From: a virus
Length of the DNA stretch: 40,979 nucleotides
IMG/VR virus record: IMGVR_UViG_3300025009_000220
Location: 1-40,979 of that record
Reading direction: 5' to 3' (one strand)
Position numbers and translations under genes: made by a program. Shown piece after piece: positions 26,439 to 33,477 of this stretch; position 1 is the stretch's first letter, and each line of letters begins with the position of its first letter. A model generated the notes under the pieces. That model saw only the letters and a program-made list of their open reading frames with translations. It made no database searches and was not told the DNA's origin.

Positions 26439-26960
26439 ATGAAAGTTGGACGCAAGGTCACAAATTATGATATCACTCTTAATGATAAAGATATTGCTAT
26501 TCTAATAGAATGTATTCAGAAAGCAAAACTTGATAATTTCAGGCATCAAAATCATGCTGATGCTTTATTGGAAGAGTTTGTTAAAATATTTCTTGATGAT
26601 AATTATGAAAAATATGTGGGTAGGTACTTGGAATTAGTTGGGATATATTTGAAGCATAATCATAAAATTGAGGACAATAAGATTGAAAAATTGATAATCA
26701 AAACAAAAGAAGATATTAAAGATGATAAAAACTATGTTTTTCATTTTGATCCAGTAGATTGGGCTAAGAGATTAGCAGATGGATTTGAACAACAAAGTAA
26801 TGATGGAGATGCACCAATAAGATTGAGTTTAGATAGAGAAACTGTGGCAGAAGGAGAATATGCAGATAAGATTAGAGAAGAGTTGTTGAGAAAACCAAGT
26901 GATAAGGTGATTGCAAGGAATAAAAGAGCAAGTGAATTGTTGAAGAAATTGAGACGTTAA
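26439..26960 (+). CDS. Hypothetical protein
   Basis: The product is 173 aa, from ATG 26439 behind TATAGGAGGTAATTCC. It is mostly helical and charged (DKDIAILIECIQKAKLDNFR; VDWAKRLADGFEQQ). The C-terminus is very basic (ARNKRASELLKKLRR), so it might bind nucleic acid. It has no membrane segment or signal. It is divergent from the T5orf172 gene and upstream of the XRE regulator. The family is not recognised. Confidence 0.6.
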   Translation: MKVGRKVTNYDITLNDKDIAILIECIQKAKLDNFRHQNHADALLEEFVKIFLDDNYEKYVGRYLELVGIYLKHNHKIEDNKIEKLIIKTKEDIKDDKNYVFHFDPVDWAKRLADGFEQQSNDGDAPIRLSLDRETVAEGEYADKIREELLRKPSDKVIARNKRASELLKKLRR

Positions 26961-26998
26961 GTTTTTAGTTGGGATATTGAAGTATAAAATAAATATAT

Positions 26999-27028
26999 TT
27001 GACATAAGATTGTCTTGTGTGATATTAT
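26999..27028 (+). promoter_or_regulatory. Promoter upstream of XRE gene (distal)
   Basis: TTGACA (26999-27004), 18-base spacer, TATTAT (27023-27028). It lies ~95 bases before a second promoter for the same gene; between them is a small AGGAA...TTCCT palindrome. Confidence 0.65.
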
Positions 27029-27093
27029 GCTGATAGGAAGGTAAAGGTTCCTGATTATTATTTTGTTTCACTCCTAATACATATGTTTTGATT

Positions 27094-27123
27094 TTGATAG
27101 ACATATGGGAAATGTGGTATAAT
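27094..27123 (+). promoter_or_regulatory. Promoter of XRE gene (proximal)
   Basis: TTGATA (27094-27099), 18-base spacer, TATAAT (27118-27123). The start codon at 27148 follows after a very short leader with AAGGAGTGA. Confidence 0.75.
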
Positions 27124-27147
27124 AGATGGATAAGGAGTGATTATAAT

Positions 27148-27390
27148 ATGAAAATTGAAGTTAACAATAAGATAAGACAAAAAATTAAAGAGTATCAAGC
27201 AAAAACAGGAACAAGTCAAGTTTGGATTGCTGATCAATTAGGTATTAGTAAGTCGAGACTTTATCAGATATGTGGAACAGACAATATGATGTTGGATGTA
27301 GCTATGAAGTTTGCAATCTTTTTTGATTGTAAATTAGATGATTTATTTGATTATAAGGTTATAGAAAGCAGTAAAAATATTATAGACTGA
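27148..27390 (+). CDS. XRE-family helix-turn-helix regulator
   Basis: The product is 80 aa from ATG 27148, with ATAAGGAGTGATTATA before it; upstream in-frame codons belong to the promoter region. Residues ~8-65 form a Cro/CI-type HTH (KIKEYQAKTGTSQVWIADQL, then GISKSRLYQIC, then FDCKLDDLFDYK). A single-domain DNA-binding protein with two promoters in tandem suggests autoregulation. It probably controls neighbouring cargo operons. It is not obviously a full CI-type repressor, as it lacks a C-terminal domain. Confidence 0.85.
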   Translation: MKIEVNNKIRQKIKEYQAKTGTSQVWIADQLGISKSRLYQICGTDNMMLDVAMKFAIFFDCKLDDLFDYKVIESSKNIID

Positions 27391-27404
27391 TTGTAAAAAT
27401 ACTA

Positions 27405-27433
27405 TTGACTTTAAGTATATAATACTCTATACT
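27405..27433 (+). promoter_or_regulatory. Promoter with 5'-leader hairpin unit (first copy)
   Basis: TTGACT (27405-27410), 17-base spacer, TATACT (27428-27433). Transcription should start near 27440, directly at the leader hairpin. The same spacing and -10 recur at 29776. Confidence 0.8.
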
Positions 27434-27440
27434 AATATTA

Positions 27441-27470
27441 GTTAAGGAATACAAATTAATCGGCCTTAAC
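27441..27470 (+). promoter_or_regulatory. 5'-terminal leader hairpin, first copy
   Basis: GTTAAGG/CCTTAAC (27441-27447 with 27464-27470), loop ending in AAATTAATCGG, then ATTTTAGAAG. It would lie at the extreme 5' end of the message. Its loop and 3' arm match the second copy at 29808-29841 (ATTAATtCGGCCTTAACATTT), while the 5' arm differs but still pairs. Confidence 0.7.
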
Positions 27471-27504
27471 ATTTTAGAAGTATAGAGGAGAGTGCTATAT
27501 TTAT

Positions 27505-27942
27505 ATGGAGAAAGTTTACTGCATCAAGGATACAAATGGACGATTTGGTGGAAAACTTGGTATCTATTCTAATTCTATGACAAAACGCAATGCTGATTGG
27601 AAATGGGATTATTACTCCACTGAAATTCCAATGACAGTAATAATTGATGGGAAAGAAGATGTTGAACTTAAAATTCAAAAACTTAGGGAATTAAATTTGC
27701 TTGCAAAATATGATCTTGAGTGGGAGGTAGTAGAACTAACTCAAACTCAGTGGATGGACATTATTGAAGACTGTCATCAAAAATATATGGCATTAGGAAA
27801 AGATCGTATGTTGGTTCAACATTACATTTCTTCAATTGAAATGAAAGATATTGAAAAAGGGTGTATTGGAAAACATCGAAGGGTTGTGAGGGATATTTAT
27901 AGTAAGGATATAGGTGATGAATACATAGAGAAGTTGGTATAA
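27505..27942 (+). CDS. Hypothetical protein with leader hairpin
   Basis: The product is 145 aa, from ATG 27505 behind AGAGGAGAGTG. It has a mixed alpha/beta N-terminus (MEKVYCIKDTNGRFGGKLGI) and a Trp-rich middle (NADWKWDYYSTEIP), with helices after residue 70. It has no signal peptide. It is first gene of a short operon with the 57-aa acidic protein. Its function is unknown; it shares promoter and leader design with the gene at 29865. Confidence 0.6.
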   Translation: MEKVYCIKDTNGRFGGKLGIYSNSMTKRNADWKWDYYSTEIPMTVIIDGKEDVELKIQKLRELNLLAKYDLEWEVVELTQTQWMDIIEDCHQKYMALGKDRMLVQHYISSIEMKDIEKGCIGKHRRVVRDIYSKDIGDEYIEKLV

Positions 27943-27944
27943 TT

Positions 27945-28118
27945 ATGGGTAAGATTATTCAATTCCCTTGTGTTGATTATTATGAGGAATGGAATTATGA
28001 AGAGTATTATAGTGAAGAGTTTGAGGAACAAGATTATGGTGAGGAAGTTTTAGTTAAGGATGGTTTGGTTAGAGGATTTGTTAGAAAATGTTTGATGTTT
28101 ATTTTGGTTAGATTGTGA
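27945..28118 (+). CDS. Small acidic protein with basic hydrophobic tail
   Basis: The product is 57 aa, from ATG 27945, two bases after the previous stop, so it is probably coupled. Residues 10-36 are packed with Glu, Asp, Tyr and Trp (VDYYEEWNYEEYYSEEFEEQ). The last 18 (VRGFVRKCLMFILVRL part) are basic and amphipathic. A dense acidic face is typical of phage DNA-mimic inhibitors, but such composition alone proves nothing. No homologue is recognised. Confidence 0.55.
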   Translation: MGKIIQFPCVDYYEEWNYEEYYSEEFEEQDYGEEVLVKDGLVRGFVRKCLMFILVRL

Positions 28119-28141
28119 TTATTTGGGTTTGTTAGTTTGAA

Positions 28142-28180
28142 AATTATGGGGATTTCATTATCCCCTCCTCTAATTTTTGT
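28142..28180 (+). terminator. Terminator after small acidic gene
   Basis: GGGGAT/ATCCCC (28149-28154 with 28161-28166), extended by AAATTA/TAATTT across an internal loop, then TTTTTG. Confidence 0.7.
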
Positions 28181-28203
28181 TTTGAATTAATTTTATTTAT
28201 TGC

Positions 28204-28232
28204 TTGACACTTATATTCTATTCATGTATAAT
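28204..28232 (+). promoter_or_regulatory. Consensus promoter of the P22-type antirepressor unit
   Basis: TTGACA (28204-28209), 17-base spacer, TATAAT (28227-28232): a full sigma-70/A consensus, the strongest in the window. The leader to the antirepressor start is ~110 bases and contains a 10-codon ORF. Confidence 0.9.
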
Positions 28233-28257
28233 GGAATAGAAAGGGTGGTGAAGTGTA

Positions 28258-28290
28258 ATGACTAGAGATCCAACAGAGTATATGATTTAG
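28258..28290 (+). CDS. Possible 10-codon leader peptide
   Basis: ATG 28258 to TAG 28288-28290, reading MTRDPTEYMI, with AAAGGGTGGTGAAG in front. It lies in the leader of the antirepressor message. It may be a regulatory short ORF or the stump of a lost gene. Confidence 0.35.
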   Translation: MTRDPTEYMI

Positions 28291-28351
28291 TTAATACATA
28301 ATGCAAAAATAAAATAATAATTAAAATTAGAAAGAGGAATGATTAAATAAT

Positions 28352-29191
28352 ATGAATAATGAATTAATGATTAAAGAAGTGGATTTTAATGGTGCTAACT
28401 TGTTGGCTGCTCAAGATATTGATGGTAAGATTTATGTAGGAGTAAAATGGGTATGTGATGGATTAAATTTATCTAAAGGGCAAATGCAAAATGAAAGAAT
28501 AAGAATCCAAGAAGATATTGTACTTTCTAAAGGGAAACGAAATTTAGTTCTCCCTACAAATGGTGGAGATCAAGAAGTATTGTGTATCGAACTTGAGTTT
28601 CTTCCACTGTGGTTAGCTAAAATATCTATCACTCCAAAAATGCAAAAAGAAAATAAAGAAGTTATGAATAATCTTATTGAATATCAACTTAAAGCAAAAG
28701 ATGTTTTAGCAAAGGCATTTCTGCCTAACATAGAGACGTTTATTCAAGATTATCTCGATATGGATGAAGATGAGAGAGGAATTGCATATTTTAAAGAAAA
28801 GAAACAAAGAAAAATGTTAGAACTTCAAAATAAAGAATTAATTCCAAAAGCAAGAAGTTTCGATCAGTTAATTGGAGCAAATGGAAGCCAAAATATGAAT
28901 TCCGTTGCGAAATCATTTAATGTTGGTCGCACAAGACTATTTGCATTCTTAAGATATAATGATATTTTAATGACTGGAAGTAAAAATGATAAAGAAAAGC
29001 ATAATGTTCCTAGACAACAATATCTTGAACAAAAGTTATTTGTTGTGAGGGAATATACAATTCCTGACGATGATGGTGAAATTGTTAATAGAGTGCAAAC
29101 TTTGGTAACTAGTAAAGGGATTGAATTTATTGATAAATTATTGAAGAAAGTGAATTATAATTTAGATAGTTTTGGTGATTTGGATGATTAA
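28352..29191 (+). CDS. P22_AR_N / ANT-domain antirepressor
   Basis: The product is 279 aa, from ATG 28352 behind AAAGAGGAATGATT. Residues ~3-125 match the P22 antirepressor N-terminal type (NLLAAQDIDGKIYVGVKWVC; LCIELEFLPLWLAKISITPK). Residues ~165-275 are an ANT domain (FDQLIGANGSQNMNSVAKSF; RTRLFAFLRYNDILMTG; VTSKGIEFIDKLLKK). Such proteins inactivate phage repressors. It has its own consensus promoter and a perfect terminator, so it is an independent unit. Its C-terminal domain resembles that of the gene at 30343, with a different N-terminal domain. Confidence 0.85.
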   Translation: MNNELMIKEVDFNGANLLAAQDIDGKIYVGVKWVCDGLNLSKGQMQNERIRIQEDIVLSKGKRNLVLPTNGGDQEVLCIELEFLPLWLAKISITPKMQKENKEVMNNLIEYQLKAKDVLAKAFLPNIETFIQDYLDMDEDERGIAYFKEKKQRKMLELQNKELIPKARSFDQLIGANGSQNMNSVAKSFNVGRTRLFAFLRYNDILMTGSKNDKEKHNVPRQQYLEQKLFVVREYTIPDDDGEIVNRVQTLVTSKGIEFIDKLLKKVNYNLDSFGDLDD

Positions 29192-29250
29192 GTTAGTAAT
29201 TTAAATACATAAATAAATTGTTTTGTTTCTGACTTTTATTGTTGTTGTGA

Positions 29251-29286
29251 ACATTGTAAATGTTGTAAATGTTGTGAATGTTGTGA
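29251..29286. repeat. Tandem 9-bp repeats
   Basis: Four adjacent 9-mers: ACATTGTAA, ATGTTGTAA, ATGTTGTGA, ATGTTGTGA, just before a terminator. They are too short and too diverged to call iterons with confidence. One frame reads as Cys-Cys-Glu/Lys repeats but has no start. Confidence 0.7.
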
Positions 29287-29299
29287 ATGTGAATATTTT

Positions 29300-29330
29300 A
29301 AGAATCCACTGATTTTAGTGGATTCTTTTT
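29300..29330 (+). terminator. Perfect intrinsic terminator
   Basis: AAGAATCCACT/AGTGGATTCTT (29300-29310 with 29317-29327), six-base loop, followed by TTT and an A-rich stretch. Confidence 0.9.
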
Positions 29331-29353
29331 AATAAACAAAGAAATAAAATTAT

Positions 29354-29383
29354 TTGACATTGTTTATATGAGTATGATATAAT
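29354..29383 (+). promoter_or_regulatory. Promoter upstream of RHH gene
   Basis: TTGACA (29354-29359), 18-base spacer, TATAAT (29378-29383). A second -10, TGGTATAAT at 29472-29480 (extended type), lies just before the gene, so two start points are possible. Confidence 0.75.
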
Positions 29384-29504
29384 TTATCTATAAAGTTGAT
29401 TCAAGTCTCTTCTATCCAATAATACATATACATATGCTTTATATTTTGTTAAGGCATGTGAGTTTATGATTATGGTATAATATATAGGAGAAGGGATTGA
29501 TGGT

Positions 29505-29723
29505 ATGCCAAGGTTTAATAAAACAAATCAAATGACAGGGAAAAAACAGAGAATACAAGTAGGAGTAGTAACTACAGCAGAATTAAAGAGTGATCTTGAG
29601 ATATTGGCTAAACATTACAAGAGGACATTATCTGATTTTTGTAAAATTGAATTAGAAAAAGTTGTTGAGTTACCTGAGAATAAAGAAATATTGCAAAATA
29701 CTAAGCGTGAAGTAGATAACTAA
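29505..29723 (+). CDS. Ribbon-helix-helix-type DNA-binding protein
   Basis: The product is 72 aa, from ATG 29505 behind AGGAGAAGGG. After a basic start, RIQVGVVTTAELKSDLEILA and HYKRTLSDFCKIELEKVVEL give a beta strand then two helices, the ribbon-helix-helix outline. Small RHH proteins bind operators as dimers and are common plasmid or phage regulators. It stands upstream of the second leader-hairpin unit and might control it. Confidence 0.65.
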   Translation: MPRFNKTNQMTGKKQRIQVGVVTTAELKSDLEILAKHYKRTLSDFCKIELEKVVELPENKEILQNTKREVDN

Positions 29724-29775
29724 AGATAACGAGGTATAATCTTGCTATATGCTTAAATTTGCCTGTTTAACCTAG

Positions 29776-29804
29776 TTGGATATTCCTAAACAATCCCTTA
29801 TACT
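29776..29804 (+). promoter_or_regulatory. Promoter with 5'-leader hairpin unit (second copy)
   Basis: TTGGAT (29776-29781), 17-base spacer, TATACT (29799-29804). The spacing, the -10 and the distance to the hairpin are the same as in the unit at 27405. Confidence 0.75.
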
Positions 29805-29807
29805 AGT

Positions 29808-29841
29808 AAATGTAAGGAAGATTAATTCGGCCTTAACATTT
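29808..29841 (+). promoter_or_regulatory. 5'-terminal leader hairpin, second copy
   Basis: AAATGTAAGG pairs with CCTTAACATTT (29808-29817 with 29831-29841, one bulged A), loop AAGATTAATTCGG. The 3' arm and loop agree with copy one, and the 5' arm has changed while keeping the pairing. Confidence 0.7.
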
Positions 29842-29864
29842 AAAAGATAAGGGAGTTTTGAATT

Positions 29865-30350
29865 ATGCGTGTAATCAATTGTAACGAACTGGTTAGTATC
29901 TCAGATGCCTATAGTGGTAAGCAAGTACAGGTATTTTTATCTTCTCCTATCCAGTCTATGAATACATATCAAATGTTTCGACTAGTGGAAGATGGAGACA
30001 ATTTAGAGTTTTATGACATAAATATTAATAAACCAACTCTTCAGGAAATGATGATTCCTAAAGATACCATTAAAGAGATTAATTATTTTGAAGGTGGAAA
30101 CATCTATGAATCTGTGTTCTCTATTAGTTTATTAAATGAAGGACAAATTGATTTTGCCATTAGTGAAACTCCTATGATATGTAAGAAGTGCAATAAGATT
30201 TTAGATAGACATTTTGACCCATCTTGGCAAATTAATAAGGTTGGTCAGTATGGGAGTCAATGGGATAATGAGAAGGTTATTATAGATTTTTGTGAAAATT
30301 GTTTATTAGAATTTCTTGGTTATAAAGTTGGTGGTGACATTTGTGAATGA
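29865..30350 (+). CDS. Hypothetical protein with CxxC zinc-type motif
   Basis: The product is 161 aa, from ATG 29865 behind ATAAGGGAG. The N-terminal ~100 residues are alpha/beta (CNELVSISDAYSGKQVQVFL). Residues ~104-147 hold CKKCNKILD and FCENCLLEF, two CxxC pairs that should form a zinc knuckle. The stop overlaps the start of the next gene, an antirepressor, by eight bases, so the two are one operon driven by the hairpin-leader promoter. Its function is unknown. Confidence 0.65.
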   Translation: MRVINCNELVSISDAYSGKQVQVFLSSPIQSMNTYQMFRLVEDGDNLEFYDININKPTLQEMMIPKDTIKEINYFEGGNIYESVFSISLLNEGQIDFAISETPMICKKCNKILDRHFDPSWQINKVGQYGSQWDNEKVIIDFCENCLLEFLGYKVGGDICE

Positions 30351-31053
30351 TTTGGTATTGTTTAAATCAGAAGTGTTCCAAGGAACTGAATGTGATTTTT
30401 GGAGTAATGGAGATAAAGAAGTTTTTATGACTAGTGAACAATTAGGTATGGTTTTAGGATATTCGTTTCCTAGAGAGGGTATCAATAAGATAGTTTTGAG
30501 AAATGAGTATTTGAAAAAGGATGAATTTTCAGCCGATGTCAAAATGGGTTCTCCTTCTGGAACGCAGACAACAAGAGTATTTAATGAGGATGGAATTTAT
30601 GAAGTAGCTTTTTTAGCTAAGACTGAGAAAGCAAAAGAATTTCGTTCATGGGTTAGAAAAATCCTTAAAAGTCTTAGAAAAGGTGAATTAGAATTGTTAA
30701 GGAAACAAGTTGAAGAAGATAGACCAAAGGTTTTATTATATGATCAAGTAATGTCTTCTAAAACCAATAAGACTATGATGATTGTCGCAAAAGAATTGAA
30801 GTTAAGTGGTAGGAACAAATTATTTGGTTTTTTAAGGTCTGAAGGAATATTAATGTCAGGTAAAGGGAAACAAAATTTGCCTTATCAACAATTTATTGAT
30901 GCAGGGTACTTTTTAGTGGTAATTAAGATTAAAATCATTAATGGAGAAGTCACGGATATACCTGTAACACTGGTGACAAGTAAAGGTATGGATTATATAT
31001 TGAAAAGATTAGAAAAGAGCAAAGAAAAAGGCTTGCTGAAACAAGCCAATTAA
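30343..31053 (+). CDS. Bro-N / ANT-domain antirepressor
   Basis: The product is 236 aa from GTG 30343, which overlaps the previous stop and has GGTGGTGA before it. Residues ~5-105 form a Bro-N domain (GDKEVFMTSEQLGMVLGYSF; VFNEDGIYEVAFLAKTEKAK; FRSWVRKILKSLRKGE). Residues ~115-230 are an ANT domain (LLYDQVMSSKTNKTMMIVAK; LFGFLRSEGILMSG; LVTSKGMDYILKRL) close to that at 28352. It is the third antirepressor-like gene here. Co-transcription with the zinc-motif gene suggests a shared signal. Confidence 0.85.
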   Translation: MNDLVLFKSEVFQGTECDFWSNGDKEVFMTSEQLGMVLGYSFPREGINKIVLRNEYLKKDEFSADVKMGSPSGTQTTRVFNEDGIYEVAFLAKTEKAKEFRSWVRKILKSLRKGELELLRKQVEEDRPKVLLYDQVMSSKTNKTMMIVAKELKLSGRNKLFGFLRSEGILMSGKGKQNLPYQQFIDAGYFLVVIKIKIINGEVTDIPVTLVTSKGMDYILKRLEKSKEKGLLKQAN

Positions 31054-31083
31054 GAATCCATGCATTAATATTATACCACGGAT

Positions 31084-31116
31084 AAAGGAAAGAATCAATT
31101 ATAGGTTCTTTCCTTT
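31084..31116 (+). terminator. Terminator after second Bro gene
   Basis: A 13-bp stem AAAGGAAAGAATC/GGTTCTTTCCTTT (31084-31096 with 31104-31116) with one T-G pair. The U-run lies in the 3' arm. Confidence 0.7.
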
Positions 31117-31163
31117 GACTGAATTATCAAGTTAAAATTAGAAAATATCACAGTATGATTTTA

Positions 31164-31185
31164 TAGATATTGGTAACAATATCTA
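31164..31185. promoter_or_regulatory. Perfect palindrome upstream of vapD
   Basis: TAGATATTG-GTAA-CAATATCTA: two 9-bp arms with a four-base centre, 67 bases before the VapD start. It is suited to a dimeric repressor or to a GTAA-capped RNA hairpin. Confidence 0.7.
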
Positions 31186-31251
31186 ATTATGGTTGATTAT
31201 AAAAGAAAGGAATGATATGATATGGACAATAATTTAAAGGGAGGTTATCTA

Positions 31252-31581
31252 ATGTATGCTATTGCTTTTGACTTAGATAATTCAATTTTGGAGCAAACTT
31301 ATAGGAATACTTCGATATCTAATGCCTATAAGGATATTGGGGATGTATTAATTGAATATGGTTTCAAAAGACAGCAAGGAAGTGTTTATTTTGGTGGAGA
31401 GGCAGTGAATGCAGTAGTATGTACTATGGCAACTATGGAATTGACACAGAAATATTCTTGGTTTGCTCCTTCTGTAAAAGATATTCGTATGTTAAGAATC
31501 GAAGACAACAATGATTTAACGCCTGTAATTAATAGTACAATTAAAATGTTAGAAAACAAACAACTTAGAGCAGTTAAATAG
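31252..31581 (+). CDS. vapD: VapD-family protein (Cas2-like ribonuclease fold)
   Basis: The product is 109 aa from ATG 31252 with AAAGGGAGGTTATCTA in front; an upstream in-frame ATG (31222) has a weaker site. The start MYAIAFDLDNSI, then GFKRQQGSVYFGG, WFAPSVKDIRMLRIEDNNDL and a short end are the hallmark VapD blocks. In known cases VapD is a Cas2-fold mRNA interferase, sometimes paired with VapX. No VapX-like partner is evident beside it; a 10-residue in-frame lead-in starts at 31222. It stands alone between terminators, with a palindrome upstream. Phage carriage suggests a persistence or exclusion role (inference). Confidence 0.85.
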   Translation: MYAIAFDLDNSILEQTYRNTSISNAYKDIGDVLIEYGFKRQQGSVYFGGEAVNAVVCTMATMELTQKYSWFAPSVKDIRMLRIEDNNDLTPVINSTIKMLENKQLRAVK

Positions 31582-31605
31582 GGTGTATTATAAGTTTAGA
31601 TTATG

Positions 31606-31636
31606 AAAGAATCCATAGCAGTATGGGTTCTTTTTT
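31606..31636 (+). terminator. Terminator of vapD
   Basis: AAAGAATCCAT/ATGGGTTCTTT (31606-31616 with 31623-31633) followed by TTT; one T-G pair. Confidence 0.85.
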
Positions 31637-31667
31637 GTATTGTGTGGAAATTTAATTTGATAGTTTT

Positions 31668-31735
31668 AGGCAACAATCTGTTTGCGCGAACAGTAGAAGG
31701 GAATACACTCCTCCCTTCTTTTTTGTTGCCTTTTT
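31668..31735 (+). ncRNA. Three-way-junction hairpin with U-run
   Basis: The outer stem AGGCAACA/TGTTGCCT (31668-31675 with 31724-31731) encloses two hairpins: CTGTT/AACAG (31678-31682 with 31689-31693) and AGAAGGGA/TCCCTTCT (31695-31702 with 31712-31719). TTTT follows. It could be an elaborate terminator, or the 3' end of a small RNA. It precedes the endonuclease-like gene at 31799. Confidence 0.6.
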
Positions 31736-31798
31736 ATAATTTATGGGTGGAGTGTGTGGTTGGTAGGAAATATAAAATTTGAAGGAGTGTGTTTAAGA

Positions 31799-33403
31799 AT
31801 GGGAAATCAACACAAAAAATGGGAAAAAGAAGAAGTAATTAAAGCAATACAGGACTTTTATATTAAGAATCTAAGAACACCAAAACTTGATGAATTTAAG
31901 AATAGTAACGGGTTGCCATCTCTTACTTATACAAGGAATATTTTTGGATGTAGTAAATTAGAAGATATATTAAATATTTGTAATTTATCTAAAACAGAGA
32001 CTCTAAAGGTAGATCCTGATTGGGCATTAGATAAATTAAAAGAGTATAATAACGTACTTGGCAAAATACCAACAAGGGAAGATTTTAAGATTAATGATTG
32101 GAGACCATTTTATGATTATTATAGAAGACAATTTGGTAATTATGAAAATGCCTGTTATTTAGCAGGAATTGCAGAAATACCATTATCAGATGAAGAAAGA
32201 ATTGAAATATCCATAAAAGAGCTTATAAAACTAGCACACAAGTTAAATAAATGTCCAACTGTCGCAGAATATGACAACCTAATACATAGAGGTTTTGGAA
32301 GGAGAGTTTTAGAAACAAAGATAAAAATAAAATATAATGATATATGTAGAGAATATATACCACAATATAATTTAAATAGTATTCATGGTGAAGTAACTAA
32401 AGAAGATTTAATAAATGAACTCACAAGAATATATAGCATTTTAAATAGACCTCCTATGTTTATAGAGTTAGAAGAAAATGGCTGTACATATAGTTGGAAT
32501 CTCTTTTCAAGAGTATTTAATGGTGTTACATATAACCAGATAATTGAAGGTTTAAATTGGATTCCATCTGGATCAACAAGTATGGTAAGAACAGAGGAAG
32601 AAATGTTAAGAGATTTTAATAATCTATTTCTGAAATTAAAAAGAATCCCTTATCATAGTGATATGAATAATAATTCAGATATAGCTTCAGCACCAACATA
32701 TATTAGTCATTTTGGCTCAATTGAAAACATATGTAAACTACTCGATATAGATTATAAAAAATATTATAAAGGTGGAGGAGCAGGTAAGATATGTTTTGAT
32801 AAGAACGGAGAAAAATGCAAATCACTAGAAGAATGTAATATTTCCAATTTCTTTATCGACAATGAATTAATATTTGTTAGACAACCAAAATATAAAGAAT
32901 TAATAGAAGATAGTAAAAAAGTTTTTGATTGGAAAGTGCTTATTAATAATCAATGGCGATACGTAGAGTATGCAGGAATGTATTCAGATAAACCAAGGGG
33001 TGGCATAGGAAGAAAGTATAAAGAAAGATTGGATGACAAAATTGAAATATTAAGATTAAACGGACACTTAGATAAGTGTCTTTTTATTTACCCAGAAGAT
33101 GTTAAAACTAAAACTCTTAAAGAGATATTTGAACCATTCTTGGTAATTGAGTTAAAACATGTAGAAAATACATATAACATAAATTATAGAGAATGTTTCA
33201 GTATGACCGATGAAGAACTTTTAGAAGTGTTAATGCCATATAGTAATAATCAAGATGTTTTACCTAGTACGATGATTATATCTAGAAAAGAATCTGGAAT
33301 ATATCATGAAATAATCAAAAGATATGGGAAATATAGCAATTTTGCAAATAGTATGGGTAAAAGAACATTGAATATAAATAAAAATAATCAATCATCTTTA
33401 TAA
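31799..33403 (+). CDS. Repeat-rich endonuclease-like protein (putative homing endonuclease)
   Basis: The product is 534 aa from ATG 31799, with GAAGGAGTG before it. Residues 1-300 are at least five repeats of ~60 residues with a core such as RTPKLDEF...LPSLTYTRNIFG, KIPTREDF...PFYDYYRRQFG or RIPYHSDM...APTYISHFGS, as in DNA-binding repeats attached to phage HNH/EDxHD enzymes. Residues ~335-470 (KSLEECNISNFFIDNELIFV; DWKVLINNQWRYVEYAGMY; RLDDKIEILRLNGHLDKCLF) fit a Vsr/EDxHD-like nuclease fold. It is intact, unlike its two relatives here. It may be a mobile endonuclease acting on a phage or host site. Confidence 0.65.
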   Translation: MGNQHKKWEKEEVIKAIQDFYIKNLRTPKLDEFKNSNGLPSLTYTRNIFGCSKLEDILNICNLSKTETLKVDPDWALDKLKEYNNVLGKIPTREDFKINDWRPFYDYYRRQFGNYENACYLAGIAEIPLSDEERIEISIKELIKLAHKLNKCPTVAEYDNLIHRGFGRRVLETKIKIKYNDICREYIPQYNLNSIHGEVTKEDLINELTRIYSILNRPPMFIELEENGCTYSWNLFSRVFNGVTYNQIIEGLNWIPSGSTSMVRTEEEMLRDFNNLFLKLKRIPYHSDMNNNSDIASAPTYISHFGSIENICKLLDIDYKKYYKGGGAGKICFDKNGEKCKSLEECNISNFFIDNELIFVRQPKYKELIEDSKKVFDWKVLINNQWRYVEYAGMYSDKPRGGIGRKYKERLDDKIEILRLNGHLDKCLFIYPEDVKTKTLKEIFEPFLVIELKHVENTYNINYRECFSMTDEELLEVLMPYSNNQDVLPSTMIISRKESGIYHEIIKRYGKYSNFANSMGKRTLNINKNNQSSL

Positions 33404-33448
33404 TAACAAAATCTTTTAGATAAACACTTACATAATTTCAAGTTTTTG

Positions 33449-33477
33449 TTGTATATGACCTCCAATTATCATATAAT
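33449..33477 (+). promoter_or_regulatory. Promoter of the lipoprotein gene
   Basis: TTGTAT (33449-33454), 17-base spacer, TATAAT (33472-33477). Its -35 and spacer coincide with the left arm of the inverted repeat, so the transcript (start near 33484) would not contain that arm. Confidence 0.75.

Noticed and set aside
29251-29286. Iteron-type replication origin
   Set aside because: Only four 9-mers, two variants, no adjacent replication initiator gene or DnaA-box cluster; terminator directly follows.
29219-29332. Frame of Cys-Cys-Glu/Lys repeats (C..CCKCCECCECE) suggesting a metallothionein-like peptide
   Set aside because: No start codon or ribosome site; the Cys codons come from the 9-bp TGTTGTGAA-type repeat and the frame runs through the terminator.
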